Of a stretch of DNA of 64,000 nucleotides, positions 34,380 through 43,045 are shown piece after piece; position 1 is the first letter of the stretch; every line of letters starts with the position of its first letter. Source of the DNA: Neobacillus piezotolerans (GTDB taxonomy: Bacteria > Bacillota > Bacilli > Bacillales > Cytobacillaceae); contig NZ_QNQT01000005.1 in NCBI RefSeq assembly GCF_003362805.1, positions 1 to 64,000 on the forward strand. The letters are read 5' to 3'. The notes under the pieces are model-generated. The model did no database searches. It was not told where the DNA came from and saw only the letters and a list, made by a program, of their open reading frames with translations. Made by a program: the position numbers and the translations under genes.

Positions 34380-35642
34380 ATGGAAAAAACAGAGAAAATT
34401 ATTGATTTGCTTGAAAATGGCCAACATAAGGAAGCTATCGAGGAATATAATGAAGTATTAAAAAGCGGGCCGCCAGAGGAAAAATTCCTCCTTGCCGAAA
34501 GGCTGCTTCAGTACGGTTTCCTGCAAGAGGCCATATCCCTGTTTGAAAATCTCCTATTGTATTATCCAGGGGAAGGGGAGATTATCGTCCTCCTCGCAGA
34601 GGCTTATGTCGATAATGGCGAGGAAGAAAAGGCGATCCTTCTTCTTGAGGAAATAGAGCCAGATGACCCCTCCTACGGGGAGGCACTAATTCTTCTGGCT
34701 GATTTATATCAGCTTCAGGGATTGTATGAGGTAAGCGAGAGAAAGCTCTTAAGCGCAAAAAAGGCGTTGCCTGATGAAACGGTAGTCGATTTCGCGCTTG
34801 CTGAACTATATAGTTCAATGGGGGAAATGAGGAAAGCAATCGACTATTACGAGGAAGTATTAAAGTCTGAGGATGAGATAGCGGGCATTAGCATCCACCA
34901 GAGGATTGCGGACTGTTTAAGCGCCTCCGGGTCGTTCGAAGATGCGATGCCATACTATGAAAAAGCGCTTGAAGGGAAGGTTGAAATCAATACTTTGTTT
35001 GGCTGTGCTTTTACTGCGCTCCAGGCGGGATATAACCGGACTGCGATTGAAAGGTTTCAGGAACTGAAGCAGCTTGATCCGGAGTACCACTCTCTATACC
35101 TGCACCTTGCACGTGCCTATGAAATTGAAGAATTGCCTGATCTTGCCCTTAAGACTGTCATTGAGGGAATTAGGCAAGATGAATTCAACAAGGATCTTCA
35201 CTTTTTTGGCGGGAAACTCGCCCTGAAGTTAGGCAGGCAGGATGAGGCCGAACAGTTTTTAAGGGAGGCTATCGCCCTCGACCCGGGGTTTACAGAAGCC
35301 GCCCTTATACTTAATAAGCTGCTTTTGCATCAGGAAAGGTATGAAGATGTAATAGAACTGATCGAGGCTGTTGAAATCGTTGAACACGCCGAACCGCAAT
35401 TCCATTGGGATGCCGCTTTGGCGTTTGAAAATCTTGAAGATTACGTGCGAGCGATGGAAAGTTATGCTGCCGCGTATCCATATTTTAAAAATAATGAAAA
35501 TTTTTTGAATGATTATGGATATTTTTTAATTGAAGAAGGAAAAACCGCCGACGCCGCCGAAGTTTTTAAAGAGCTTCTAAAGCGCAATCCTTTAAATGAA
35601 GAATATGCAGACCTGGTTGAACGCCTTTCCCAGAAATATTAA
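34380..35642 (+). CDS. ypiA: TPR-repeat protein YpiA
   Basis: A 420-residue acidic protein made almost wholly of tetratricopeptide repeats (about ten, for example residues 15-48, 49-82, 84-116, 118-150, 155-187, 190-220 and onward to 415). Repeats carry the usual G/A-Y-A-F-P spacing. No signal peptide or catalytic domain is visible, so it is likely a cytoplasmic scaffold. Position before ypiB matches B. subtilis. Start ATG follows GGAGCGAGGATAG. Function unknown. Confidence 0.9.
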   Translation: MEKTEKIIDLLENGQHKEAIEEYNEVLKSGPPEEKFLLAERLLQYGFLQEAISLFENLLLYYPGEGEIIVLLAEAYVDNGEEEKAILLLEEIEPDDPSYGEALILLADLYQLQGLYEVSERKLLSAKKALPDETVVDFALAELYSSMGEMRKAIDYYEEVLKSEDEIAGISIHQRIADCLSASGSFEDAMPYYEKALEGKVEINTLFGCAFTALQAGYNRTAIERFQELKQLDPEYHSLYLHLARAYEIEELPDLALKTVIEGIRQDEFNKDLHFFGGKLALKLGRQDEAEQFLREAIALDPGFTEAALILNKLLLHQERYEDVIELIEAVEIVEHAEPQFHWDAALAFENLEDYVRAMESYAAAYPYFKNNENFLNDYGYFLIEEGKTADAAEVFKELLKRNPLNEEYADLVERLSQKY

Positions 35643-35672
35643 AGTTTAAACTCGCAGAGGAGGGAAACGATT

Positions 35673-36239
35673 ATGGCAACCCCTGTATCTGTCAACGAGA
35701 AAAAGGACTTTATCAGATGGTTTTTGAACCATTACCAGTTAAAGAGAAGAGAATGCGTGTGGATCCTGAATTATCTAATGAGCCATGACCAGTTGATGGA
35801 GAAGGTGCATTTCGTCGAACAGGCCCAATATTGCCCGAGGGGCCTGATTATGTCGGCCCATTGCACAGACAAAGTGCCGTTCCGTTTTTATAAGGAAAAT
35901 ATTATGACCACCGACGCGGAAAAATCTTTTCACGACATCCGGCTGAACAGGGACGAAGAAATCTATATCCAGTTGAATTTCAATGCATCGAACAAGGTTC
36001 ATCAATATGCCGCGGTTCTTGAGGATAATCCTTATGTGCCAAGGCATTTGCAAGTCAATGAGAAGGATAGGGCCGATGCAGAAAAATTCCTCCAGCACAG
36101 CATCCAGCGTTTTAACCAGGAAAAACTTCTTCAGCTGATCGACGAGGCGCTCGACAAACAGGACAAGGAAGCATTCCTTGCTTTTTCCGAGCAGTTGAAC
36201 AAGATGAAAAAAGATCAGCATAATGGAAGCCTGCTCTAA
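35673..36239 (+). CDS. ypiB: YpiB (UPF0302) protein
   Basis: A 188-residue protein of the UPF0302/YpiB family. Family features include [27 protein letters not shown] near the start and a helical C-terminus ([26 protein letters not shown]). It is cytoplasmic and lacks catalytic motifs. It follows ypiA by 30 nt with AGGAGGG before the ATG. Its stop codon is enclosed in the terminator hairpin. In B. subtilis ypiB sits in the same ypiA-ypiB-ypiF order. Function unclear. Confidence 0.9.
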   Translation: MATPVSVNEKKDFIRWFLNHYQLKRRECVWILNYLMSHDQLMEKVHFVEQAQYCPRGLIMSAHCTDKVPFRFYKENIMTTDAEKSFHDIRLNRDEEIYIQLNFNASNKVHQYAAVLEDNPYVPRHLQVNEKDRADAEKFLQHSIQRFNQEKLLQLIDEALDKQDKEAFLAFSEQLNKMKKDQHNGSLL

Positions 36240-36250
36240 GCAGGTTTTTT
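36230..36250 (+). terminator. Terminator of ypiA-ypiB
   Basis: CCTGC pairs with GCAGG over the TCTAA loop that contains the ypiB stop, followed by six T. Confidence 0.75.
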
Positions 36251-36312
36251 CTTTTGGGTGTAAATTTTGCACTTTGAGGACTGTAAATTAACCCCTTTAA
36301 TTTTGTTTAAAG

Positions 36313-36321
36313 TGATATGAT
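36313..36321 (+). promoter_or_regulatory. Candidate extended -10 promoter of ypiF
   Basis: TGATATGAT is an extended -10 (TATGAT at 36316-36321). No strong -35 is visible. It lies about 40 nt before ypiF. Confidence 0.4.
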
Positions 36322-36359
36322 AGAAGCAATGTTAAAAATGAATGCGAGGAGAAGAAAGA

Positions 36360-36821
36360 ATGAAATGGTCCGCAGAGGATATTCGATCCTATTCCAGCGC
36401 GAAAGAATATGTGGATACAGCCATTATCCCTTTAATTGGCGTGGATTTCGGAGACGGGATAGCGCAATCCGCGTCATCGACGGAGTATATAGGCCTTCTG
36501 GCCGCGCAGCTTGAAAGGCAGTTCACAGGGAGGATTTTGTTGCTGCCTTCTTTTACATATCTAAAGGAAGAGGCACCGGCTTCTTCAGCCGGGCGGCTCA
36601 ACCGGTGGGAAGAAAAGCTTGCAGATGAAGGGATTCGGCATGTCTTTTTCCTTACTTCCGACCAGTCATGGAGGGAAGAGGAGAGAAATTTCAATGGTTC
36701 GCTTATCTGGCTTCCCGCGCTTCCGCTGGCAAACATGGAAGAAAAGCAAAAAACTCTCCTGATTAACGACCAGGTTAAACAGCTCATGCAGCTTTTCACA
36801 GCGAAATGGAGGGCGGAATGA
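36360..36821 (+). CDS. ypiF: YpiF-like protein (DUF2487)
   Basis: A 153-residue soluble protein that begins MKWSAEDIRSY and contains AIIPLIGVDF and FFLTSDQSWREEE. It matches the YpiF/DUF2487 family in size and in its place just before qcrA. I use ATG 36360, preceded by GCGAGGAGAAAG; an upstream in-frame ATG at 36342 is weaker. No catalytic motif is seen. Function unknown; proximity to qcr is conserved in Bacillus. Confidence 0.85.
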   Translation: MKWSAEDIRSYSSAKEYVDTAIIPLIGVDFGDGIAQSASSTEYIGLLAAQLERQFTGRILLLPSFTYLKEEAPASSAGRLNRWEEKLADEGIRHVFFLTSDQSWREEERNFNGSLIWLPALPLANMEEKQKTLLINDQVKQLMQLFTAKWRAE

Positions 36822-36871
36822 CCCCTCTTGCAAAGAAGGGCAGGATAAAAAATTCACAAAATAGTATTATA

Positions 36872-36900
36872 TTGACCTTGCCAAAAGATTGATATATCAT
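36872..36900 (+). promoter_or_regulatory. Candidate sigma-A promoter of the qcr operon
   Basis: The -35 TTGACC (36872-36877) and -10 TATCAT (36895-36900) lie 17 nt apart, five of six matches each. The leader to qcrA is about 62 nt. Confidence 0.65.
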
Positions 36901-36968
36901 GATAATGTCCTAGTTAATATATGTTAATTGTCCCATGGACTTAACTTGTAAACAGAGGGGGGAAGAGC

Positions 36969-37475
36969 ATGAGTAAGCATCGAGTTTCAAGAAGGCAGTT
37001 CCTTAGCTATACATTGACTGGCGTAGGGGGCTTTATGGCCGCGGGTATGCTGATGCCAATGGTCCGTTTTGCGATTGACCCAGTGCTAAAAGTAGATGAA
37101 GCCGGTGATTTCATCGCGACATCTAAAAAAGTAGCTGATATAACCAGTGAACCGGAACGGGTGGATTTTTCTTTCAAACAAAAAGATGCTTGGTATGAAT
37201 CAGAAGTTACGAACACAGCTTGGGTTTACAAGGATGACAACGGGAAAATTGTTGCCCTGTCGCCTGTATGCAAGCATCTTGGATGCGTTGTCAACTGGAA
37301 CGCCAGTGAAGACCATCCAAATGAATTCTTTTGTCCGTGCCATGCGGGCCGCTACTACAAAGACGGCGTGAATGTGCCGAACACACCGCCTATGAAGCCG
37401 CTTGATGTCTATCCGTACAAGGAAAAAGACGGCTTTTTGTATCTAGGAAAAGCTCAGCCAAGAAAGGAGGCGTAA
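36969..37475 (+). CDS. qcrA: Menaquinol:cytochrome c reductase Rieske iron-sulfur subunit
   Basis: A 168-residue Rieske protein of the Bacillus b6c complex. The twin-arginine motif SRRQFLSY and a hydrophobic segment (about residues 10-32) suggest Tat-dependent insertion. The 2Fe-2S ligands are in CKHLGCVVNW and CPCHAGRYY, with the paired disulfide cysteines. It accepts electrons from menaquinol. Start ATG follows GAGGGGGGAAGAGC. qcrB follows 3 nt later, with AAAGGAGG inside the qcrA end. Confidence 0.97.
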   Translation: MSKHRVSRRQFLSYTLTGVGGFMAAGMLMPMVRFAIDPVLKVDEAGDFIATSKKVADITSEPERVDFSFKQKDAWYESEVTNTAWVYKDDNGKIVALSPVCKHLGCVVNWNASEDHPNEFFCPCHAGRYYKDGVNVPNTPPMKPLDVYPYKEKDGFLYLGKAQPRKEA

Positions 37476-37478
37476 TCA

Positions 37479-38153
37479 TTGTTAAACAAAATTTACGATT
37501 GGGTAGATGAACGTTTGGATATTACGCCCCTATGGCGCGATATCGCTGACCACGAAGTACCTGAGCACGTCAATCCCGCTCACCATTTCTCTGCATTTGT
37601 CTACTGTTTTGGCGGCCTGACCTTCTTTGTTACAGTCATCCAGATTTTGTCGGGCATGTTCCTGACGATGTATTATGTGCCTGATATTAAGAATGCATGG
37701 CAGTCCGTTTATTATCTGCAAAATGAAGTCGCATTCGGGCAGATTGTCCGCGGGATGCACCATTGGGGCGCGAGTCTCGTTATTGTTATGATGTTTTTAC
37801 ATACGCTGCGCGTATTTTTCCAGGGCGCATATAAAAAACCACGCGAATTGAACTGGATTGTCGGCGTGCTGATTTTCTTTGTCATGCTTGGCCTCGGCCT
37901 GACCGGCTACCTGCTTCCATGGGATATGAAAGCGCTGTTTGCAACGAAAGTAACGCTGCAAATTGTTGAAGCTACGCCGTTGATCGGCCCGCAGTTGAAA
38001 GCGCTGATGGCTGGGCACCATGAAATTGTTGGTGCGCAGACAATCTCGCGATTCTTCGCAATCCATGTATTCTTCTTGCCTGGCGCATTGCTGGGACTCA
38101 TGGGAGCCCACTTCCTGATGATCCGGAAGCAGGGTATCTCGGGACCGCTATAA
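37479..38153 (+). CDS. qcrB: Menaquinol:cytochrome c reductase cytochrome b6 subunit
   Basis: A 224-residue b6-type cytochrome with four membrane helices that carry haem b. Quinol-site and haem residues are in GMHHWGASLVIVMMFLHTLRVF and the fourth helix FFAIHVFFLPGALLGLMGAHFLMIRKQG. The N-terminal helix region YDWVDERLDITPLWRDIADH is typical. The start is TTG 37479 behind AAAGGAGG. The length equals the B. subtilis protein. Followed by an unusual 296-bp gap before qcrC. Confidence 0.97.
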   Translation: MLNKIYDWVDERLDITPLWRDIADHEVPEHVNPAHHFSAFVYCFGGLTFFVTVIQILSGMFLTMYYVPDIKNAWQSVYYLQNEVAFGQIVRGMHHWGASLVIVMMFLHTLRVFFQGAYKKPRELNWIVGVLIFFVMLGLGLTGYLLPWDMKALFATKVTLQIVEATPLIGPQLKALMAGHHEIVGAQTISRFFAIHVFFLPGALLGLMGAHFLMIRKQGISGPL

Positions 38154-38449
38154 GGCGAACGTTCCATCTGCGGTGGTTTTCCGCGGTTGGACAGCTCCGT
38201 TTTATTGTCGCCAGAATCTCCGCTATAGCGCAAATTAAGCTGCAATAAGAACCCGATTGGTTCAAACAAGCCGCTGACTCAGCGGCAAGCTTCACTGTAA
38301 CTAACCTATCGGACCTTTGCGGGCAGCTGAACCCCGCCAATCATATTGATTCGTCTGTATTTTAAGGTAGGGGGCTCACGGCAAGATTTAATTGAAAGGG
38401 ACAGGGCGTTTGTCCTGCTCTATGTTACGAAAGAGGAGGGGATTGTTCG
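38154..38449 (+). other. Structured 296-bp spacer between qcrB and qcrC
   Basis: The interval between qcrB and qcrC has no gene with a ribosome site. It holds at least three inverted repeats: the perfect GCCGCTGA-C-TCAGCGGC (about 38271-38287), GCGGG/CCCGC (about 38319-38337) and GGACA/TGTCC (about 38400-38416). None has a T-tract. In B. subtilis the two genes are separated by only a short gap. It ends with the strong qcrC ribosome site GAGGAGGGG. Confidence 0.7.
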
Positions 38450-39217
38450 ATGCATCGCGGTAAAGGTATGAAGTTCGTTGGCGACTCACGTGTCTTGGCG
38501 CCATCCGAGCGCAAACCTATGATTCCTAAAGATTATTCGGAATATCCCGGGAAGACCGAAGCCTTTTGGCCAAACTTCCTCCTGAAGGAATGGCTAGTAG
38601 GCGCTGTATTCCTGGTTGGTTTTTTATGTTTGACTGTGGCGCATCCATCGCCGCTCGAAAGGATTGCGGATCCGACCGATACAGGTTATATTCCGCTTCC
38701 TGACTGGTACTTCCTGTTTTTATACCAGCTGCTTAAATATTCCTATGCATCCGGCCCTTACACTGTAGTCGGGGCAATGGTCATTCCAGGCCTTGCTTTT
38801 GGCGCGCTTCTGCTCGCGCCATTCATCGACCGGGGACCGGAACGCCGTCCGTCAAAGCGCCCGGCCGCAACCGCATTCATGCTTTTGGCGATTGCCAGCA
38901 TTTTCTTTCTGACCTATCAATCCGTTGCCACCCATGACTGGGAAGCTGCGAAAAGGCAGGGGGAAATCGTACAGGGTATTGATAAGGATGTTGAAGGATA
39001 TAAAATTTACGAGGCTCAAGGCTGTATCGGCTGCCACGGCGGTGAACTTCAGGGAACAGCCATGGGAGCGAAGCTGATTGACCAGGGGTTCCCGGCAGAT
39101 CACGTTGCTGACGTTGCGAAGAATGGCTTTAAAAATATGCCTGCCGGAGTCTTCAAAGGCACGGATGAAGAACTTAAGAAACTTTCGGAATATATTTCTA
39201 CACTGAAAAGCGAGTAG
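38450..39217 (+). CDS. qcrC: Menaquinol:cytochrome c reductase cytochrome b/c subunit
   Basis: A 255-residue fusion of a subunit IV-like membrane part with a C-terminal c-type haem domain. Three helices (about 45-62, 95-118 and 140-160) are followed by the haem motif QGCIGCHGG (near residue 188). A downstream Met for axial ligation is plausible (NMPAGVF). It passes electrons from QcrB to cytochrome c oxidase. Start ATG follows GAGGAGGGGATTG. Last gene of the qcr operon. Confidence 0.96.
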   Translation: MHRGKGMKFVGDSRVLAPSERKPMIPKDYSEYPGKTEAFWPNFLLKEWLVGAVFLVGFLCLTVAHPSPLERIADPTDTGYIPLPDWYFLFLYQLLKYSYASGPYTVVGAMVIPGLAFGALLLAPFIDRGPERRPSKRPAATAFMLLAIASIFFLTYQSVATHDWEAAKRQGEIVQGIDKDVEGYKIYEAQGCIGCHGGELQGTAMGAKLIDQGFPADHVADVAKNGFKNMPAGVFKGTDEELKKLSEYISTLKSE

Positions 39218-39222
39218 AGTGG

Positions 39223-39253
39223 AAAGCTGGCGATGGATTTCGCCAGCTTTTTT
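39223..39253 (+). terminator. Terminator of the qcr operon
   Basis: AAAGCTGGCG pairs with CGCCAGCTTT over an 8-nt loop, followed by T. Confidence 0.85.
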
Positions 39254-39310
39254 CTTTCCTTATTTTGTGATACGATTTTTTATACATAAACTCGTAAAGG
39301 CGGAACTATT

Positions 39311-39913
39311 GTGATAAAAATGTTTTATCCCTTTCTTGCATACAGGCCGTTTTTGTGGCTTCTTCTGGCAGTCAATATTGGCGGCACGGCTTATGGATAT
39401 TACTGGTATGAAGGGCAATTAAAAGATACCCCGCCCATTTTCCTAGCTTTTGTACCGGACAGCCCGACAGCAAGCCTATTTTTCGTCTTCGTTCTTATTG
39501 CTTTTTTATTGAAGAAAAACTGGCCGCTCGTAGAGGCGTTAGCCATTGTAACGTTATTTAAATACGGGATCTGGGCAGTCGTGATGAACTTGCTTGTTTT
39601 GGTTGTAACAGGTGATTTGGGATGGACTGGCTGGATGCTCGTCGCGTCCCATTTTGCGATGGCGGTCCAGGGGCTCCTGTATGCTCCCTTTTACAGGATA
39701 AAATTGTGGCATTTAGTTGCCGCGGCTATTTGGACGCTCCATAATGATGTGATTGATTATGTGTTTTTCATGATGCCTAGGTATGAAGTGCTTTATTTGT
39801 ACACGAAAGAAATTGGCTATTTTACCTTCTGGCTGTCCATTGCTGCCATTTTCATTGCCTGGTATTTTTGCGTAAGGCACGGAAGGAGAGAATATACTCT
39901 CCAGGCCGGGTAA
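39311..39913 (+). CDS. ypjA: YpjA membrane protein (DUF1405)
   Basis: A 200-residue protein with about six membrane helices across its length and short loops. It begins GTG behind TAAAGGCGG (an ATG lies three codons later). It matches YpjA of B. subtilis, found directly after qcrC in the same order. No catalytic motif is seen. Function unknown; a link to respiration is only positional. Confidence 0.8.
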   Translation: MIKMFYPFLAYRPFLWLLLAVNIGGTAYGYYWYEGQLKDTPPIFLAFVPDSPTASLFFVFVLIAFLLKKNWPLVEALAIVTLFKYGIWAVVMNLLVLVVTGDLGWTGWMLVASHFAMAVQGLLYAPFYRIKLWHLVAAAIWTLHNDVIDYVFFMMPRYEVLYLYTKEIGYFTFWLSIAAIFIAWYFCVRHGRREYTLQAG

Positions 39914-39942
39914 ACCAAATATGAATTTCTTCGCCGCCCTAC

Positions 39943-39971
39943 CGGACAGGTTCTAGACTTGTCCTTTTTTT
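39943..39971 (+). terminator. Terminator of ypjA
   Basis: GGACA pairs with TGTCC with inner AGGT/ACTT support, followed by seven T. Confidence 0.65.
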
Positions 39972-39979
39972 CATACATT
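39972..39979 (+). promoter_or_regulatory. Candidate sigma-E -10 of ypjB
   Basis: CATACATT is an exact match to the sigma-E -10 consensus. No clear -35 is visible upstream. It lies 28 nt before ypjB, a sporulation protein. Confidence 0.35.
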
Positions 39980-40006
39980 CTACTAGTATGAGAGGGGTGG
40001 CTATGT

Positions 40007-40801
40007 ATGAAGCTTAAATACTTCCTTTTTGTCCTGTTATTAGTGTCATTCCCGGTCCAGGTTTTGGCGAACGGAAGGCCGGCGGCAATAGAGCAGCTCG
40101 ACACCTTATCCGATGATGCCTTCCAGATGGTCAAGAACCAGCGATATGAGGATGCCAAGAAACTGTTGAATTACTTTTCAGAACAACTTCAAACGATGAG
40201 CGCAGGACGTTTCCTGTTTTCGGTTGACGAAGCCAGGATTGTAGCAATGTCCAGGGACGAGGCAATGGAAGCAGTTGCTAGCCCCACAATGGAATACACA
40301 GAAAAAGTGAATAAAGTAACCCGTTTCAGGCTTGTTATGGACGCCCTCGCGACTTCGAGTGATCCGCTTTGGGCGGAGCTCGAAGACCAGGTAATGGGGT
40401 CTTTTTCAGGGGCGAAACAAGCGGCGGTTGAAGGAAATCCCGCCGCATTCCATGCCAGCGTTAATTCTTTTTTATCTTTGTATGACTTGATTTATCCCAG
40501 CATGAAAATCGATGTTCATGCAGATTCTATACAAAAGCTGAACGCCAAGGTGGAATTCCTGTCAGCCTTCAGCCCGTCCAAACCTGCCAGTGAGTTGGAA
40601 AGGGCCGAGCTGGATGCTTTGGGGACAAACCTGCAAAATATATTTGACGGCATAGAGGAGGATGAAGCCGATCCTTCGCTTTGGTGGGTAATCTTCTCGA
40701 CTGGCGGAATCATAATCCTTACTTTGTCGTATGTTGGCTGGAAAAAATACAAAGCCGACAAAGAAACTGAACAAAAACGGTCGATTAAGCTAAAAGATTG
40801 A
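40007..40801 (+). CDS. ypjB: YpjB sporulation protein
   Basis: A 264-residue protein with an N-terminal signal (about residues 1-22, cleavage near VLANG), a helical outside domain and one C-terminal membrane helix (about 225-245) followed by a basic tail. This layout and position match Spore_YpjB. Start ATG 40007 follows GAGGGGTGG. It is thought to act in sporulation; the molecular role is unclear. Followed after 59 nt by a metallopeptidase gene not found at this place in B. subtilis. Confidence 0.85.
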   Translation: MKLKYFLFVLLLVSFPVQVLANGRPAAIEQLDTLSDDAFQMVKNQRYEDAKKLLNYFSEQLQTMSAGRFLFSVDEARIVAMSRDEAMEAVASPTMEYTEKVNKVTRFRLVMDALATSSDPLWAELEDQVMGSFSGAKQAAVEGNPAAFHASVNSFLSLYDLIYPSMKIDVHADSIQKLNAKVEFLSAFSPSKPASELERAELDALGTNLQNIFDGIEEDEADPSLWWVIFSTGGIIILTLSYVGWKKYKADKETEQKRSIKLKD

Positions 40802-40860
40802 CATTGCCCCCCAGCCCAAATAGAATTTTATACAACAAGATATTAGTAGGAGGCACATGA

Positions 40861-41535
40861 ATGTTTATTCTTTATTTTGCATTGATCATCCTGATTCCCC
40901 TTTGGGCACAAATGAGGGTAAAGGGAGCTTTTAATAAGTACTCGAAGGTGGCGTCATCGTCAAGGAAAACAGGTGCTGAGGTCGCAAGGGAAATCCTTCA
41001 GGCCAATGGCATTTACGATGTGCGGATCGAACAGGGCACGGGATTTCTCAGCGACCATTATGATCCAAGGGCAAAAGTGATCCGCCTTTCCCCGGATATT
41101 TACCATGGCCATTCGCTTGCAGCTACTGCAGTCGCTGCCCATGAGGTCGGCCACGCCATACAGGACCAGCAGGATTATGCGTTCCTACGTTTCAGGCACG
41201 CCCTTGTTCCAGTCGCCAATCTGGGGAGCAATTTCTCTTGGGTATTGATTTTGATTGGAATTCTGGCGCACCTTCAGGGTATGCTTCTCCTCGGCATCGC
41301 CTTCATGGCGGCAGCTGTATTGTTTCAGGTAGTAACACTTCCGGTTGAATTTAATGCATCATCAAGGGCGATGGACCAGGTCATCTCACTCGGGATCATC
41401 CGCAACGAAGAGGAACGGAACACGAAGAAAGTCCTCGATGCAGCTGCATTGACTTATGTCGCTGCAGCCGCTGTAGCCGTCCTAGAGCTTGTAAGGCTGA
41501 TCCTCATCTATACCGGGATGAACCGAAGCGAATAA
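40861..41535 (+). CDS. YugP-family zinc metallopeptidase
   Basis: A 224-residue membrane protease of the YugP type. The zinc motif AAHEVGHAIQD (near residues 95-105) sits between helices; hydrophobic segments lie at about 2-15, 120-165 and 200-218. A YugP orthologue exists elsewhere in B. subtilis; here it is between ypjB and ypjC. Start ATG 40861 follows GTAGGAGGCAC. It shares a bidirectional terminator with ypjC. Substrate unknown. Confidence 0.9.
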   Translation: MFILYFALIILIPLWAQMRVKGAFNKYSKVASSSRKTGAEVAREILQANGIYDVRIEQGTGFLSDHYDPRAKVIRLSPDIYHGHSLAATAVAAHEVGHAIQDQQDYAFLRFRHALVPVANLGSNFSWVLILIGILAHLQGMLLLGIAFMAAAVLFQVVTLPVEFNASSRAMDQVISLGIIRNEEERNTKKVLDAAALTYVAAAAVAVLELVRLILIYTGMNRSE

Positions 41536-41590
41536 GAAATGTTCGCTCAGGAGCCATAGCTGGACAAATTTAAAACATCCCCATTTATAG

Positions 41591-41628
41591 AAAAAGAGCG
41601 GGCCGCCATTAATGGCACCGCTCTTTTT
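41591..41628. terminator. Bidirectional terminator between YugP-like gene and ypjC
   Basis: AAAAAGAGCGG pairs with CCGCTCTTTTT, with an inner GCCATT/AATGGC stem. A/T tracts on both sides suit both convergent genes. Confidence 0.85.
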
Positions 41629-42501
41629 CTATATTTCAAAAGGGTCTTTGTTTGCATCGAGTGTAAATCCCTCACCAAGGACGTCATGGACGGCTGTAAC
41701 CGAAACAAAGGCGTGGGGGTCGACCGAGGTAATTACATTTTTAAGCCGTATAATTTCATTTTTGGGAACGACGCAATACAGCACTTCCCTGTCATTTTTA
41801 GTGAAATACCCATAGCCTTTGAGCACTGTTACGCCACGGTCAAGCTCGATAAGGATTTTCTCCGCGATCTCTGTGTTCTTCTCGGAAATAATCATCGCGC
41901 CCCTTGCGGAATATGCTCCTTCAGCCAACACATCTATAACCCTGGCACCAACGAAAACCGCTACAAGTGTATACATTGCTTCCCTGTAATTCAAATACGT
42001 CAGCAACGATGCCAGGATAACGAGCGCATCGAACAGGAACATGGTCCGGCCCATGCTGAAGCCCCAATATTTTTGCGCTACCCGCGCGATAATATCAACC
42101 CCGCCCGATGTACCGCCAAACCTGAAAATAATTCCAAGGCCGCCGCCAATGCAGACGCCTGCGAACAACGCGGCGAGAAGGAGGTCGTCTTTGAGTGGCA
42201 TGTTAATGGGAACCTTTTGGAAAATCCATAAAAATACCGAAACCGCCACTGTGCCGATGACTGTATAATAAAAGGATTTTCGGCCGAGCAGCTTCCAGCC
42301 GATAAAAAACAAGGGGATGTTTATCAGAAGATTTGTATAGGCGGGATTGAATTTAAACAAAAAATAGAGCAGGATGGTAATGCCGGTAACCCCGCCTTCC
42401 GCGAGCTTGTTTTGGATATTGAAATTTACGATTCCAAACGACATGATTGCCGTGCCGAGCAGAATCAATAAAATATTTTTCACTTTAAGGCCAAATATCA
42501 T
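41629..42501 (-). CDS. ypjC: YitT-family membrane protein YpjC
   Basis: A 290-residue protein with five to six N-terminal membrane helices (to about residue 170) and a C-terminal DUF2179-type cytoplasmic domain (about 190-285; RGAMIISEKNTEIAEKIL, RGVTVLKGYGYFT, LYCVVPKNEI). FGGTSGGVDIIA is a conserved loop. I start at ATG 42501 because AAAGGAGG lies 8 nt upstream; the ORF extends 12 codons further without a site. On the minus strand, divergent from ypjD. Function unknown. Confidence 0.9.
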   Translation of the reverse strand: MIFGLKVKNILLILLGTAIMSFGIVNFNIQNKLAEGGVTGITILLYFLFKFNPAYTNLLINIPLFFIGWKLLGRKSFYYTVIGTVAVSVFLWIFQKVPINMPLKDDLLLAALFAGVCIGGGLGIIFRFGGTSGGVDIIARVAQKYWGFSMGRTMFLFDALVILASLLTYLNYREAMYTLVAVFVGARVIDVLAEGAYSARGAMIISEKNTEIAEKILIELDRGVTVLKGYGYFTKNDREVLYCVVPKNEIIRLKNVITSVDPHAFVSVTAVHDVLGEGFTLDANKDPFEI

Positions 42502-42613
42502 ATTTGGTTCCTCCTTTGCCATATTTTGCCCCATCAAAGCGGATTTAATTATAGCCGATAAAAAGGCTTAGGGCAATTGCGGCGAAAATCCCACATATGC
42601 AATAATATTGTAA

Positions 42614-42642
42614 ACGGAAAATAATTTAGCTAACATGAAAGC
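42614..42642 (+). promoter_or_regulatory. Candidate promoter of the ypjD-birA operon
   Basis: TTGTAA is followed after 17 nt by TAACAT, each about four of six matches. It would drive ypjD-dapB-mgsA-bshB1-bshA-cca-birA. Moderate; positions approximate. Confidence 0.35.
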
Positions 42643-42700
42643 TATAGCCTTCAGACAATATTCATAAACCTGAAGTTAACTACATATTGGGGTGGTTTTA

Positions 42701-43024
42701 ATGGCTGAAAAGACGGTCGTGCAGCTGCAAAAAGAAGTGGACGAGCATATTGGGCAGTTTAAGGAAGGCTATTTCAGCCCGCTTGCCATGATGGCCAGGC
42801 TTACGGAAGAGCTTGGCGAACTGGCCCGGGAAATCAACCATTATTATGGTGAAAAACCTAAAAAGAAAACTGAAAAAGAAAAGACTGTTAATGAAGAAAT
42901 TGGCGATGTGCTGTTTGTGCTGATTTGCCTGGCGAATTCCTTGAATATTGACCTTCAGCAGGCCCATGACATGGTAATGGAAAAATTCAGGACAAGGGAT
43001 AAAGATCGCTGGACAAAAAAATAA
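42701..43024 (+). CDS. ypjD: MazG-like nucleotide pyrophosphohydrolase YpjD
   Basis: A 107-residue all-alpha NTP pyrophosphohydrolase. Metal ligands are in RLTEELGELAREI (near residue 33) and NEEIGDVLFVLICLAN (near 65-80), the E-x2-E and E-x2-D pairs of MazG-type enzymes. Length is normal. ATG 42701 follows GGGGTGG. It begins the conserved ypjD-dapB-mgsA-bshB1-bshA-cca-birA operon. Substrate not known; non-canonical nucleotides are likely. Confidence 0.92.
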   Translation: MAEKTVVQLQKEVDEHIGQFKEGYFSPLAMMARLTEELGELAREINHYYGEKPKKKTEKEKTVNEEIGDVLFVLICLANSLNIDLQQAHDMVMEKFRTRDKDRWTKK

Positions 43025-43045
43025 CGGATAGATGGAGTGGTGGGA

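Noticed and set aside
38245-38270. tRNA T-arm-like GGTTCAAA in the qcr spacer
   Set aside because: No acceptor, D or anticodon arms surround it; it is a chance octamer.
38098-38340. Minus-strand 80-residue ORF over the qcrB-qcrC spacer
   Set aside because: No ribosome site, and the protein has no recognisable features; the spacer is better described as non-coding.
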